From Poindextera sp041691315 (GTDB lineage Bacteria > Pseudomonadota > Alphaproteobacteria > Caulobacterales > Caulobacteraceae): a stretch of 64,000 nucleotides of DNA. Positions within the stretch are counted from its first letter, which is position 1. Each line of letters starts with the position of its first letter. The translations under genes were made by a program, and so were the position numbers. The notes under the pieces were generated by a model, which saw only the letters and a program-made list of their open reading frames with translations, ran no database searches and was not told where the DNA came from. Shown one piece after another: positions 1 through 8,268 of this stretch. The DNA lies in assembly GCA_041691315.1 (NCBI GenBank), contig JBEPUW010000001.1, positions 124,001-188,000 on the forward strand, read 5' to 3'.

Positions 1-1
1 C

Positions 2-157
2 CAGAGCCTGTTCGAGGGCGGGCGGCCTTTCGAAGGCGCCGTTGCAAACGATGGCGGCCGCCTCCGCGCCGATATCGGCTCAGGCGCCTATCGGTTCGAG
101 GTGCGCGCGCATCCCCACCCCCGCCGTCATGGCCCGACTTGTTCGGGCCACCCATGA
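2..157 (+). CDS. C-terminal fragment of a probable GH78 alpha-L-rhamnosidase (cut by window edge)
   Basis: Frame 2 is open from the left edge to a TGA at 155-157, giving 51 residues. The stretch around GGRPF and GSGAYRFEV resembles the closing beta-sandwich strands of GH78 alpha-L-rhamnosidases, where a conserved G-S-G-x-Y-R-F strand ends the protein. Family A repeat 1 begins at 124. The last dozen codons and the stop therefore lie inside the repeat, so the native C-terminus seems to have been overwritten by it. The rest of the gene is outside the window, so the family call rests on this short motif only. A complete GH78 gene lies at 15934-18498. Confidence 0.5.
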   Translation, partial: QSLFEGGRPFEGAVANDGGRLRADIGSGAYRFEVRAHPHPRRHGPTCSGHP

Positions 158-222
158 ACACCGTCGGACGTGAGTGTTCATGGATCCCCCGCATTCCGCT
201 TCGCTCCAGCGGGGGATGACGG
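124..222. repeat. Family A composite inverted repeat, copy 1
   Basis: Outer ends CCGTCAT and ATGACGG are inverted. The left module contains a GGCCCGA/TTCGGGCC hairpin. The inner halves ACCCATGAACAC and GTGTTCATGG face each other. The right module has CCCCCGC and GCGGGGG arms. It lies between the rhamnosidase tail (+) and the ada-alkA 3' end (-), so it separates convergent genes. It has no coding capacity of its own. Confidence 0.85.
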
Positions 223-232
223 AGAAATGTAG

Positions 233-1708
233 CTAAGCCGCCCTTCGCCGTTCCGCTTCCGCATGCGTATCGCCGGCCCAGAGGTGCAGGGCGGCGTAGG
301 CGCGCCAGGGGCGCCAGCGTTCGGCGCGGGCGAGCAGTTCGGCGGGGGTGGGGCGCCGGCCCGTCTCGTCGGCCAGGGCGCGCATCAGGCCGATGTCGGC
401 GGCGGGAAAGGCGTCCGGTTCGCGCAGTTCGCGCATGGCGATGTACTGGGCGGTCCATTCGCCGATGCCGGTCAGGCTCTTCAGTTGTGCGACGGCGGCT
501 TCCAGGCTGAGGCTGGGTCCGAAGATGGCCGGGTCGGCGGCGACCGCGGCGGCCAGCCCGCTCAGCGCCGCGCCCCGGCTGCGCGGCATGCCCAGGGCGG
601 CGATGTCGGCGCCGGCCAGGGACTGCGGCGTCGGGAAGGTGTGCGTCAGGCCCTCGATCGCCGCCGGCAGCGGCTGACCATAGGCGCGGACCAGCTTGCC
701 GGCGAGCGCGGTCGCGGCGGTGACGGTGATCTGCTGGCCCAGGATGGCGCGCACGGCCAGTTCGAATCCGTCCCAGGCGCCCGGTACGCGCAGGCCCGGC
801 CGCGCCGCCACCAGGGGCGCGAGCGCCGGGTCCTGACTCAGGTGCGCCGCGATGGCGAGCGGGTCGGCGGCCAGGTCGAAGACGCGGCGGACCCGGGCGA
901 TGATGGTCGGCAGAGCGCTCATGCGGCCGAACCGGACGGTGACCTTCAGCCGGTTGCAATCGGCCGGCTCGACGCGGATCAGGCCCTGGTCGCCGCCGAG
1001 CGCGATGGTGCGCAGATAGGCGCCCGCCTCGACCCGCTCGACGCCCGGAATGGCGCGCAGGCTGAGGAAGTCCAGCAGGCCGTCCCAGTCATAGGGCGGA
1101 CGGTAGGCCAGGTGCAGGGAGACGTCGGCGCCGGCGGCGGCGTCCGGCCCGGCGGCGCGCCGCAAGGCGGCCGGCGGGCGGCCGAACAGGCGCTGGAAGG
1201 TCTCGTTGAAACGCCGCACGCTGCCGAAACCGGAGGCCAGGGCCACCTCGGTCATCGGCAGGTTGGTCTCATGGATCAGCTGCTTGGCCAGATGGATGCG
1301 GCGGGTCTGGGCGACGGCGATGGGCGAGGCGCCCAGCTTGCGCTGGAAGAGGCGCCGCAGCTGGCGTTCGCCGACGCCCAGACGGTCGGCCAGGGCGTCG
1401 ACACCGGCTTCGTCGAGCGCGCCGTCCTCGATCAGGCTGAGCGCCCGCGAGACGGTGCTGGACGAGCCGCGCCAGGCGCCGGAATCCGGCGAGGTCTCCG
1501 GCCGGCAGCGCAGGCAGGGCCGAAACCCCGCGGCCTGGGCGCCCGCCGCGGAGGCGAAGAAGCGCACATTTTCACGCTTCGGTGTCCGCGCCGGACAGAT
1601 CGGCCGGCAATAGATTCCGGTGGTTTTCACGCCGATGAAGATGCGCCCGTCGAAGCGCGCGTCACGCGTCTCGAAGGCCCGGTAGCAGGCGTCTGCATCC
1701 ATATCCAT
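233..1708 (-). CDS. alkA: Ada-AlkA fusion: alkylation-response regulator / DNA-3-methyladenine glycosylase II
   Basis: 491-residue protein for repair and sensing of alkylated DNA. Residues 1-75 form an Ada-type zinc/methyl-acceptor domain with C34, C38, C65 and C68, spaced like C38/C42/C69/C72 of E. coli Ada. Residues about 83-185 are an AraC-type DNA-binding region. About 195-310 resemble the AlkA N-terminal domain, and 320-480 form an HhH-GPD glycosylase with LTGIGEWTA and catalytic D438 in PAADIGL. The O6-methyltransferase domain of Ada is absent; a separate Ogt is encoded at 56155-56682. By family knowledge it excises N3-alkyladenine and may activate its own regulon after methylphosphotriester transfer to C34. 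The ATG at 1708 is followed by a second Met at codon 3. It has no operon partner. Confidence 0.93.
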   Translation of the reverse strand: MDMDADACYRAFETRDARFDGRIFIGVKTTGIYCRPICPARTPKRENVRFFASAAGAQAAGFRPCLRCRPETSPDSGAWRGSSSTVSRALSLIEDGALDEAGVDALADRLGVGERQLRRLFQRKLGASPIAVAQTRRIHLAKQLIHETNLPMTEVALASGFGSVRRFNETFQRLFGRPPAALRRAAGPDAAAGADVSLHLAYRPPYDWDGLLDFLSLRAIPGVERVEAGAYLRTIALGGDQGLIRVEPADCNRLKVTVRFGRMSALPTIIARVRRVFDLAADPLAIAAHLSQDPALAPLVAARPGLRVPGAWDGFELAVRAILGQQITVTAATALAGKLVRAYGQPLPAAIEGLTHTFPTPQSLAGADIAALGMPRSRGAALSGLAAAVAADPAIFGPSLSLEAAVAQLKSLTGIGEWTAQYIAMRELREPDAFPAADIGLMRALADETGRRPTPAELLARAERWRPWRAYAALHLWAGDTHAEAERRRAA

Positions 1709-1833
1709 GACCGCATGATCGCGCTGGCGGGCGGCGGAGTCTCGCGGTTTTCGGACAGGGTCGTTGGAGCTTCACCGCACCGGAACAAGCCGGCGCCCCT
1801 GCCGTTTCCTTCCCCTCAGAGAAGGATACGACC

Positions 1834-2325
1834 ATGACCGACCAAGCCGATATCGAAGCCAAGTTCTGGAAGGCGCTGAGGTCCGACATGACCATGATGC
1901 TGGGCCTGACCGGGGCCGAGGAAGGCTACGGCCAGCCAATGACCGCGCAACTGGACCGCGACAAGGACGCGGGGCCGATCTGGTTTTTCACCTCCAAGGA
2001 GACCGACCTGTTCAAGGCGCTGGGCGCCTCGCACAAGGCGGTCGGTCAGTTCGTGTCCAAGGGCCACGATCTGTTCGCCGCGCTCGAAGGCGAGCTTGCG
2101 GTCAACAACGACCGGGCGATGATCGATCGGCTGTGGAACAAGTTCGTCGCGGCCTGGTTCGAAGGCGGCAAGGACGATCCCAAGCTCGCCCTGCTGCGCT
2201 TCGACGCACGGGACGGGCAAATCTGGCTCAACGAGCACAGCCTGTTCGCCGGTGTGAAGGTCATGCTCGGTCAGGACCCGAAGGAAGAATACAAGGACAA
2301 GGTCGCCGCCGTGACGCGCGGCTAG
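1834..2325 (+). CDS. Pyridoxamine 5'-phosphate oxidase-like general stress protein
   Basis: 163-residue cytosolic protein matching the PNPOx-like split-barrel family called general stress protein 26. An N-terminal helix (AKFWKALRSDMTMML) is followed by barrel strands including GPIWFFTSKETDLF and a C-terminal segment with LALLRFDARDGQIWLNE. The family binds flavin, or sometimes F420 or haem, but no substrate can be read from the sequence. An AGAAGGA ribosome site lies about 9 bases before the ATG. It is divergent from ada-alkA across 125 bp and precedes a thiolase by 117 bp, so it is probably its own transcript. Stress function is inferred from family only. Confidence 0.85.
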   Translation: MTDQADIEAKFWKALRSDMTMMLGLTGAEEGYGQPMTAQLDRDKDAGPIWFFTSKETDLFKALGASHKAVGQFVSKGHDLFAALEGELAVNNDRAMIDRLWNKFVAAWFEGGKDDPKLALLRFDARDGQIWLNEHSLFAGVKVMLGQDPKEEYKDKVAAVTRG

Positions 2326-2404
2326 ACGTCGCTTGCGGGCTTCCCCTAGGGCACGGTTCCGAAGGCCGCGCCCTGGGGCTATAGGAGAGGCGACCCCTGA
2401 AGGC

Positions 2405-2419
2405 GGCGGACCGTCCGCC
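2405..2419. promoter_or_regulatory. Perfect 15-bp palindrome upstream of the thiolase
   Basis: GGCGGAC and GTCCGCC flank a single C, ending 23 bases before the thiolase ATG and overlapping its likely 5' leader. It could be an operator or a leader hairpin. It is GC-only and short, so chance is possible in this composition. Confidence 0.3.
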
Positions 2420-2442
2420 GTCCCGAAAAGGAAAGCCCTCAA

Positions 2443-3693
2443 ATGTCCGAAGCCCTGATCATCGACGCCTGCCGCACGCCCCGCGGCATCGGCAAGGTCG
2501 GCAAAGGCGCGCTCGCCGATATCCACCCGCAACAGCTGGCGGCCTCGGTGCTGGCGGCGCTCGCCGAACGCAACGGCTTGAACACCGCCGAAGTCGACGA
2601 CATCATCTGGGGCACCTCCAGCCAGCGCGGCAAGCAGGGCGGCGACCTCGGCCGCATGGCGGCGCTCGACGCCGGCTACGACATCAAGGCCAGCGGCGTG
2701 ACCCTCGACCGCTATTGCGGCTCAGGCATCACGGCGGTGAACCTGGGCGCGGCCATGGTCATGTCGGGCATGGAAGACCTGGTCATCTCGGGCGGCACCG
2801 AGATGATGTCCTACACCGCCGCCAGCGCCGCCAGCGCCGATCGTTCCGCCGGCCCGATGCTGATGGACTCCGGCAACCTTCGCCTGCGCGCCAAGCATCC
2901 GCAGTCGCACCAGGGCGTCTGCGCGGACGCCATCGCCACGCTGGAAGGCATTTCCCGCCAGGCGGTGGACGAGTTGGCGCTGGTCAGCCAGCAGCGCGCC
3001 GACGCGGCGATCCGCGGCGGCCATTTCAACAAGAGCCTGGTGGCTGTCTACAAGGAAGACGGCAGCCTGGCGCTCGACCACGAAGAGTTTCCCCGCCCGC
3101 AGACCACGATGGAAGGCCTGAGCCAACTGAAGCCGGCCTTCGAGGCGATGGCGGAGGTTCCGTTGGACGATAAGGGCATGACCTTCGGCGGCCTGATCCG
3201 TCAGGTCTATCCGGACCTGAAGTTCACCCACGTGCACCACGCCGGCAATTCCTCGGGCGTGGTCGACGGCGCCGCGGCGGTGCTGATGGCCTCGCCGGAA
3301 TACGCCAGGAAGCACGGCCTGAAGCCGCGCGCCCGCATCGTGGCCATGGCCAATATGGGCGACAGCCCGACCCTGATGCTCAACGCCCCGGTGCCGGCGG
3401 CCCGCAAGGTGCTGGCCAAGGCCGGCCTGACCATCGACGACATCGACCTGTTCGAGATCAACGAGGCCTTCTCGGTGGTGGCGGAAAAGTTCATCCGGGA
3501 CCTCAAGCTCGACCGCGAAAAGGTCAATGTGAACGGCGGCGCGATGGCGCTGGGCCATCCGATCGGCGCCACCGGCTCGATCCTGATCGGCACCATCCTC
3601 GACGAGCTGGAACGCCGCGACCTGAAGCGCGGCCTGGTCACCATGTGCGCCGCCGGCGGCATGGCCCCGGCCATCATCATCGAGCGGATCTAG
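2443..3693 (+). CDS. Thiolase family protein (acetyl-CoA C-acyltransferase)
   Basis: 416-residue thiolase that condenses or cleaves acyl-CoA and acetyl-CoA. The catalytic set is clear: nucleophile C92 in DRYCGSG, H372 in ALGHPIGATGS, C402 in CAAGGM, plus the NEAF box near residue 342. Length is normal for the degradative/acetoacetyl-CoA group. AAAAGGAAAG precedes the ATG by a normal distance. A 15-bp palindrome sits just upstream. The gene stands alone, with repeat A copy 2 beginning 12 bases after its stop. No beta-oxidation partner is adjacent, so whether it serves fatty-acid breakdown or another CoA pathway is open. Confidence 0.93.
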   Translation: MSEALIIDACRTPRGIGKVGKGALADIHPQQLAASVLAALAERNGLNTAEVDDIIWGTSSQRGKQGGDLGRMAALDAGYDIKASGVTLDRYCGSGITAVNLGAAMVMSGMEDLVISGGTEMMSYTAASAASADRSAGPMLMDSGNLRLRAKHPQSHQGVCADAIATLEGISRQAVDELALVSQQRADAAIRGGHFNKSLVAVYKEDGSLALDHEEFPRPQTTMEGLSQLKPAFEAMAEVPLDDKGMTFGGLIRQVYPDLKFTHVHHAGNSSGVVDGAAAVLMASPEYARKHGLKPRARIVAMANMGDSPTLMLNAPVPAARKVLAKAGLTIDDIDLFEINEAFSVVAEKFIRDLKLDREKVNVNGGAMALGHPIGATGSILIGTILDELERRDLKRGLVTMCAAGGMAPAIIIERI

Positions 3694-3705
3694 AAGCCTC
3701 ATCAA

Positions 3706-3810
3706 CCGTCATGGCCCGACTTGTTCGGGCCACCCATGAACACCGGTCAAGGTCAGTGTTCATGGGTCCCCCGCCTTCCGCGGCTTCGCCGCTCCAGCGG
3801 GGGATGACGG
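3706..3810. repeat. Family A composite inverted repeat, copy 2
   Basis: CCGTCAT and GATGACGG ends, a GGCCCGACTTGTTCGGGCC hairpin at left, ACCCATGAACAC / GTGTTCATGGG facing halves and a CCCCCGC/GCGGGGG hairpin at right. It fills the space between the convergent thiolase and pantothenate kinase genes. The kinase stop codon starts at the very next base (3811). Confidence 0.88.
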
Positions 3811-4524
3811 CTATTTTTCGGTCCACCTCCCGCCGATCGCCTCGATCGCGTGCCCGGCGCCTTTGTGGATGACGATGTCGGCGAAGCCCCGCGCGGCGAC
3901 GATGTTGTCGCGCAGATTGGGCAGGTTGATCGCCTCCCAGACCAGCTTGGCGAAGCGGCGCGCGCCCGCCTCGTCGAGGTTGCGGAAGCGGGCGTAAAAG
4001 GAGGAGGGGTCGTGCTCGGCCGCTGTCCACAGGCCGATGAACCGGTCGGTGAACCAGGCCTCCACGTTCGTCTCCTCTGCGTCGAGATAGATCAGCGCGT
4101 CGATCAGCGAGCCATGGTCGACCTGCAGGCCCAACCCCTCGACGATCAGCACGTCCGGCGGGTCGATCGTCCGAGCCAGGGTCGGGTCGATATCGTAGGT
4201 GACGTGCGAATAGCCGGGAAAGCGTGCCGCGCCGCCGCGGATCGTGGTGAGGGCCGCGTGCAGGGCCGCGGTGTCGTAGCTCTCCGGAAACCCCTTGCGC
4301 TGGGTCAGGCCCAGGGCCTCCAGGGCGGCGTTATCCATCAGGAACCCGTCGGTGCAGACGATCTCGGCGCTCAGCCGCTCCGGCCAGGCGGCGATGTCGG
4401 CCGCGAGTTCGCCGGCGAAGACACTCTTGCCCGCCGCCACGCTGCCGGTGATGGCCACCACGAACGGCCGTGCCGCCGGCCGGTGGGCGCGCAGCAGGTC
4501 ACGAACGTCGGCTAAGCTTGGCAT
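3811..4524 (-). CDS. Pantothenate kinase-like P-loop kinase (CoaA family), short form
   Basis: 237 residues from ATG 4524. The Walker A motif GSVAAGKS is at 27-34. CTDGFL, RKGFPESYD, YSHVTYDI, VLIVEGL and the C-terminal NLPNLRDNI segment follow type I pantothenate kinase (CoaA) in order. It lacks about 65-70 residues found before the P-loop in E. coli CoaA (316 aa), while the catalytic part is full length. The known reaction is pantothenate phosphorylation, the first step of CoA synthesis; a related nucleoside or sugar kinase role is possible because the N-terminus is missing. Upstream in-frame codons run into the divergent GH3 gene without an ATG before 4634. The gene is divergent from GH3 and its stop abuts repeat A copy 2. 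Confidence 0.75.
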   Translation of the reverse strand: MPSLADVRDLLRAHRPAARPFVVAITGSVAAGKSVFAGELAADIAAWPERLSAEIVCTDGFLMDNAALEALGLTQRKGFPESYDTAALHAALTTIRGGAARFPGYSHVTYDIDPTLARTIDPPDVLIVEGLGLQVDHGSLIDALIYLDAEETNVEAWFTDRFIGLWTAAEHDPSSFYARFRNLDEAGARRFAKLVWEAINLPNLRDNIVAARGFADIVIHKGAGHAIEAIGGRWTEK

Positions 4525-4633
4525 GGACGGCGTTTCTAGCCGAATTCCATGACGCCTGTCGTGCTTTCGGGTTGGGCGTCCGGCCGGCGACTGTGGCAAG
4601 GTCGCCGGCAAAGACGAGCGCCGGGAGTGAGCG

Positions 4634-6727
4634 ATGACAGACAAGCCCTGGATGGACCCCGCGCTGAGCGCCGAGGGCCGGGCCGACCTGGTGCTCGTGG
4701 CGCTGACCCGCGAGGAGAAGCTCGTGCTGGTCAACGGCCATGTCGGCGCCTCCGCGCCCGGCCGGCCGCAGCCGCCGCCCGGCGGCATGGGTTCGGCCGG
4801 GTTCGTGCCGGGCGTCGAGCGGCTGGGCATTCCCTATCAGCAGCAGACCGACGCCAGTCTCGGCGTCGCCAACCTGCACGACGGCATCGGTTCGACCGCC
4901 TTGCCGTCCGGTCTCGGCCAGGCCGCCAGCTGGGACGAGGCGCTGGTCGAGGCCGGCGGCGCGATGATCGGGGCCGAGGCGCGCGCCAAGGGCTTCAACA
5001 TCATGCTGGCCGGCGGCGTCAACTTGACCCGCGAGCCGCGCTGCGGACGCAATTTCGAGTATCTGGGCGAAGATCCGCTGCTGGCCGGCGTGCTGGTCGG
5101 GGCCAGCCTGCGCGGCATCCAGTCCAACCACATTGTCGCCACCATCAAGCACTTCGTGCTCAACGCCCAGGAGACCGGGCGCATGGTGCTGAGCGCCGAG
5201 ATCGACGAACAGGCGCTGCGCGAGAGCGACCTCCTGGCCTTCGAGATCGGCATCGAGCGCGGCCAGCCGGGCGCGGTGATGAGCGCCTACAACCGCATCA
5301 ACCAGACCTATGCCGCCGAGCATGAGTTTCTGCTCGGCCAGGTGCTGAAGGGCGACTGGACCTTTCCGGGCTATGTGATGTCCGACTGGGGCGGCTGCCA
5401 TTCCGCCGAGGTCGCGGCCCTGGCCGGGCTGGACCAGCAAAGCGGCCAGGAGCTCGACCGCGAAGCCTATTTCCAGACCCTGGGCGAGGCCATCGACGCC
5501 GGCCGGCTGCCCGCCGACCGCCTCGACGACATGGTGCGCCGGATCCTGCGCGCCATGTTCGAGCACGGGCTGTTCGACCATACCGAGCCGCCCGCCGGCG
5601 GGATCGACCGCGACGCAGACCTGGACGTCGCCCAGCGCGCCGCCGAGGCGGGGATCGTACTGCTGAAAAACGACGGCGTGCTGCCGTTGTCGCGCGACGT
5701 CGGCTCGATCGCGGTGATCGGCCCAAACGCCGATATCGGCGTGCTGGTCGGCGGCGGCTCCTCCAGCGTTGTGCCGTGGGACGGCTATGCGCGGGAATTC
5801 AGACCAGAGTCCAACAGCCGTTGGGGCGCCTTCCTGCGCCAGCGCTACCTGCCCTCATCGCCGCTCTCGACGCTAAGGGCGGCCGCGCCGGAGGCGTCGG
5901 TGCAGTTCAACGATGGAAGCGAGGTGGCGGCCGCGGCGGCGCTGGCGGCCAAGTGCGATGTCGCCATCGTCTTCGCCGAACAGTGGACGACCGAGTTCAT
6001 CGACGTCGCCGACCTGGCGCTGCCGAACGGCCAGGAGGCGCTGATCGAGGCGGTCGCCAAGGCCAACCCGAACCTGGTCGTGGTGCTGCAGACCGGCGGA
6101 CCGGTGACCATGCCGTGGCTGGATCGCGCGCGGGGCGTTCTCGAAGCCTGGTATCCGGGCGGGCGCGGCGCGGAAGCCGTCACCGCGGTGCTGTTCGGCG
6201 CCGTCAATCCGTCCGGCCGCCTGCCGCTGACCTTTCCGAGGGCGGAGGCCGACACGCCGAACCCGGCCCTGCCCGGCGCCGAGATCGAGCGCGGTCCGTT
6301 CGACGTGAGCTATCCGGAAGGCGCCGACGTCGGCTATCGCTGGTACGCCCGCACCGGCCGGCCGCCGCTGTTCGCCTTCGGCCACGGGCTTTCCTACACG
6401 AGCTTCAGCTACGCCAAGCTGGCGGTAGAAGATGGCGCGGCCGTGAGCGTCTCGCTGGAGGTGACCAACACCGGCGTGCGCGCCGGGACCGACACCGTGC
6501 AGCTCTACCTGACCGGGCGCGGCGGCCAGCCCACGCTTCGGCTGCTCGGCTGGGCCAAGGTTGCGCTCGACCCCGGCGAAACGAAGACCGTAACCATCAC
6601 GGCCGAGCCGCGTCTGCTCGCCGACTACGACGTAACGGCCGGTGGCTGGCGACGGCCGGAGGGATCGGTCGAAGTCGCGATCGGCGCGTCGGCAACGGCG
6701 CTTGCTCTGCGCGCCACAGTCAACTGA
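4634..6727 (+). CDS. Glycoside hydrolase family 3 beta-glucosidase
   Basis: 697-residue GH3 enzyme with N-terminal TIM barrel, alpha/beta sandwich and a C-terminal fibronectin-III-like domain (about 610-690). The catalytic nucleophile is D251 in YVMSDWGG. KHFVLN, NFEYLGEDP and GHGLSYTSF are family landmarks. No signal peptide is visible, so cytoplasmic action on imported oligosaccharides is likely, though twin-domain GH3 enzymes are sometimes periplasmic. GGGAGTGA precedes the ATG. The sulfatase-fold gene downstream begins 10 bases after the stop, suggesting one transcript. The family covers beta-glucosides, xylosides and related glycosides, so substrate is not fixed. Confidence 0.92.
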   Translation: MTDKPWMDPALSAEGRADLVLVALTREEKLVLVNGHVGASAPGRPQPPPGGMGSAGFVPGVERLGIPYQQQTDASLGVANLHDGIGSTALPSGLGQAASWDEALVEAGGAMIGAEARAKGFNIMLAGGVNLTREPRCGRNFEYLGEDPLLAGVLVGASLRGIQSNHIVATIKHFVLNAQETGRMVLSAEIDEQALRESDLLAFEIGIERGQPGAVMSAYNRINQTYAAEHEFLLGQVLKGDWTFPGYVMSDWGGCHSAEVAALAGLDQQSGQELDREAYFQTLGEAIDAGRLPADRLDDMVRRILRAMFEHGLFDHTEPPAGGIDRDADLDVAQRAAEAGIVLLKNDGVLPLSRDVGSIAVIGPNADIGVLVGGGSSSVVPWDGYAREFRPESNSRWGAFLRQRYLPSSPLSTLRAAAPEASVQFNDGSEVAAAAALAAKCDVAIVFAEQWTTEFIDVADLALPNGQEALIEAVAKANPNLVVVLQTGGPVTMPWLDRARGVLEAWYPGGRGAEAVTAVLFGAVNPSGRLPLTFPRAEADTPNPALPGAEIERGPFDVSYPEGADVGYRWYARTGRPPLFAFGHGLSYTSFSYAKLAVEDGAAVSVSLEVTNTGVRAGTDTVQLYLTGRGGQPTLRLLGWAKVALDPGETKTVTITAEPRLLADYDVTAGGWRRPEGSVEVAIGASATALALRATVN

Positions 6728-6737
6728 GGCTCAGACC

Positions 6738-8246
6738 ATGTCGCCGCCGCTGAATGTGATCTTCATCACCGCCGACCAGTGGCGGGGCGACTGCCTGTCG
6801 GCGCTGGGCCATCCGATGGTCAGGACGCCCAACCTCGACGCCCTGGCGGCCGAGGGCGTGATGTTCACCCGCCACTACGCCAACACCGCGCCCTGCGGTC
6901 CGAGCCGCGCCTCGCTGCATACCGGGCTCTATCTGCACAACCACCGTTCGCACGCCAACGGCACGCCGCTGGATGCGCGCCATACCAACTGGGCGTTGGA
7001 GGCGGCGAGGCACGGCTACGACCCGGTGCTGTTCGGCTATACCGACACCAGTGTCGATCCGCGCGGCCTGGCGGCGGACGATCCCCGGCTGCTCACCTAT
7101 GAGGGGCCGCTGCCCGGCATCCGCACGGTTTGCGCCATGGACGGCCACCCTGTCGCCTGGACCGACTGGCTGAACGCCAAGGGCTATGCGACCCCGGCCA
7201 ATCCCGGCCGCGCCTATGGCCTGCGGGCGGGCGGGCCGGACTGGGAGGATGGTGCGGCGCATCCCCGGCCGCTGGCCCTGCCGGCCGAAGTCGACGACAC
7301 CGCCTTCCTGGTCGGCCGGCTGATCGATTATCTGAAGACGGCGCAAGGTCCATTCGTGGCGCATCTGTCGATCCTGCGCCCGCACCCGCCCTTCGTGGCG
7401 CCGGAGCCCTACAACGCGCTCTATGATCCGGCCACCGTGCCGGGGTTCAGGCGCAAGGCCTCGCCCGAGGTCGAAGCCGGCCAGCATCCGTGGCTGGGAT
7501 GGCGGCTCGGCCGGCGCGAGTTCCGGGCCATGGACAACGAGCGGCGCCTGCGTCGCCTGAAGGCGGTCTATTACGGCCTGATGAGCCGGGTCGACGCCGA
7601 GATCGGCGTGCTGATGGCCTGGCTGCGCCAGTCCGGCCTGATCGACCGCACCCTGATCGTCTTCACCTCCGACCACGGCGAGGAGATGGGCGACCACTGG
7701 CTGCTCGGCAAAGGCGGCTATTTCGACGGCTCCTATCGCATCCCGCTGATCATCCGCGATCCGCGCGCCTCGGCCCATGTCGGGCGCGGGTCCAAGGTCG
7801 AAGCCTTCACCGAGCATGTCGACATCATGCCGACCTTGCTGGACGCGATCGGGGCGGCGGTCCCGCGCCAGTGCGACGGCGCGAGCCTGACGCCATTTCT
7901 CACCGGCGTCGGCGCGCCCAGGACCTGGCGGCGGGCGGCGCATTGGGAGTTCGACTTCCGCGATGACGCCGCCACCGCGCCCGGCGAGCACGACCTCGCG
8001 CCGGACGAATGCGCCATGACCATCCTGCGCGGCGAGCGCTTCAAATACGTCCACTTCACCCGCCTGCCGCCGCTCCTGTTCGACCTGGCGCAGGACCCCG
8101 ACGAGATGACCAACCTGGCCGACGACCCGGCCCACGCCGGCGCCATGCTCGCCAGCGCGCAGGACCTGCTCTCCTGGCGCATGGCGCATGAGGACCGGAC
8201 GTTGAGCCACCTCCGCCTTACCGATGACGGGGTGGCTTCAGCCTGA
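6738..8246 (+). CDS. Phosphonate monoester hydrolase / arylsulfatase-type enzyme
   Basis: 502-residue member of the alkaline-phosphatase superfamily. C53 in CGPSR is the site converted to formylglycine. Metal-binding motifs include D13 in ITADQWRGD and the TSDHGEEMGDH segment. Downstream motifs HWEFDFRD, KYVHFTRLPPLLFDL and SWRMAHEDRTLSH match phosphonate monoester hydrolases (Rhizobium/Burkholderia PMH) more closely than choline sulfatases. PMHs hydrolyse phosphonate monoesters, phosphodiesters and some sulfate esters promiscuously. No signal peptide is seen. It lies 10 bp after GH3 and ends 22 bp before the convergent catalase. Co-expression with GH3 suggests removal of a charged ester from a glycan or glycoside; that is inference. 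Confidence 0.85.
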   Translation: MSPPLNVIFITADQWRGDCLSALGHPMVRTPNLDALAAEGVMFTRHYANTAPCGPSRASLHTGLYLHNHRSHANGTPLDARHTNWALEAARHGYDPVLFGYTDTSVDPRGLAADDPRLLTYEGPLPGIRTVCAMDGHPVAWTDWLNAKGYATPANPGRAYGLRAGGPDWEDGAAHPRPLALPAEVDDTAFLVGRLIDYLKTAQGPFVAHLSILRPHPPFVAPEPYNALYDPATVPGFRRKASPEVEAGQHPWLGWRLGRREFRAMDNERRLRRLKAVYYGLMSRVDAEIGVLMAWLRQSGLIDRTLIVFTSDHGEEMGDHWLLGKGGYFDGSYRIPLIIRDPRASAHVGRGSKVEAFTEHVDIMPTLLDAIGAAVPRQCDGASLTPFLTGVGAPRTWRRAAHWEFDFRDDAATAPGEHDLAPDECAMTILRGERFKYVHFTRLPPLLFDLAQDPDEMTNLADDPAHAGAMLASAQDLLSWRMAHEDRTLSHLRLTDDGVASA

Positions 8247-8268
8247 AGATCGATGGCGGCTCGCGCGC

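Noticed and set aside
263..1837. Open frame of over 500 codons on the plus strand across ada-alkA
   Set aside because: Antisense to a gene with complete catalytic motifs; its translation is low-complexity Gly/Ala/Arg-rich, as expected for shadow frames in high-GC DNA.
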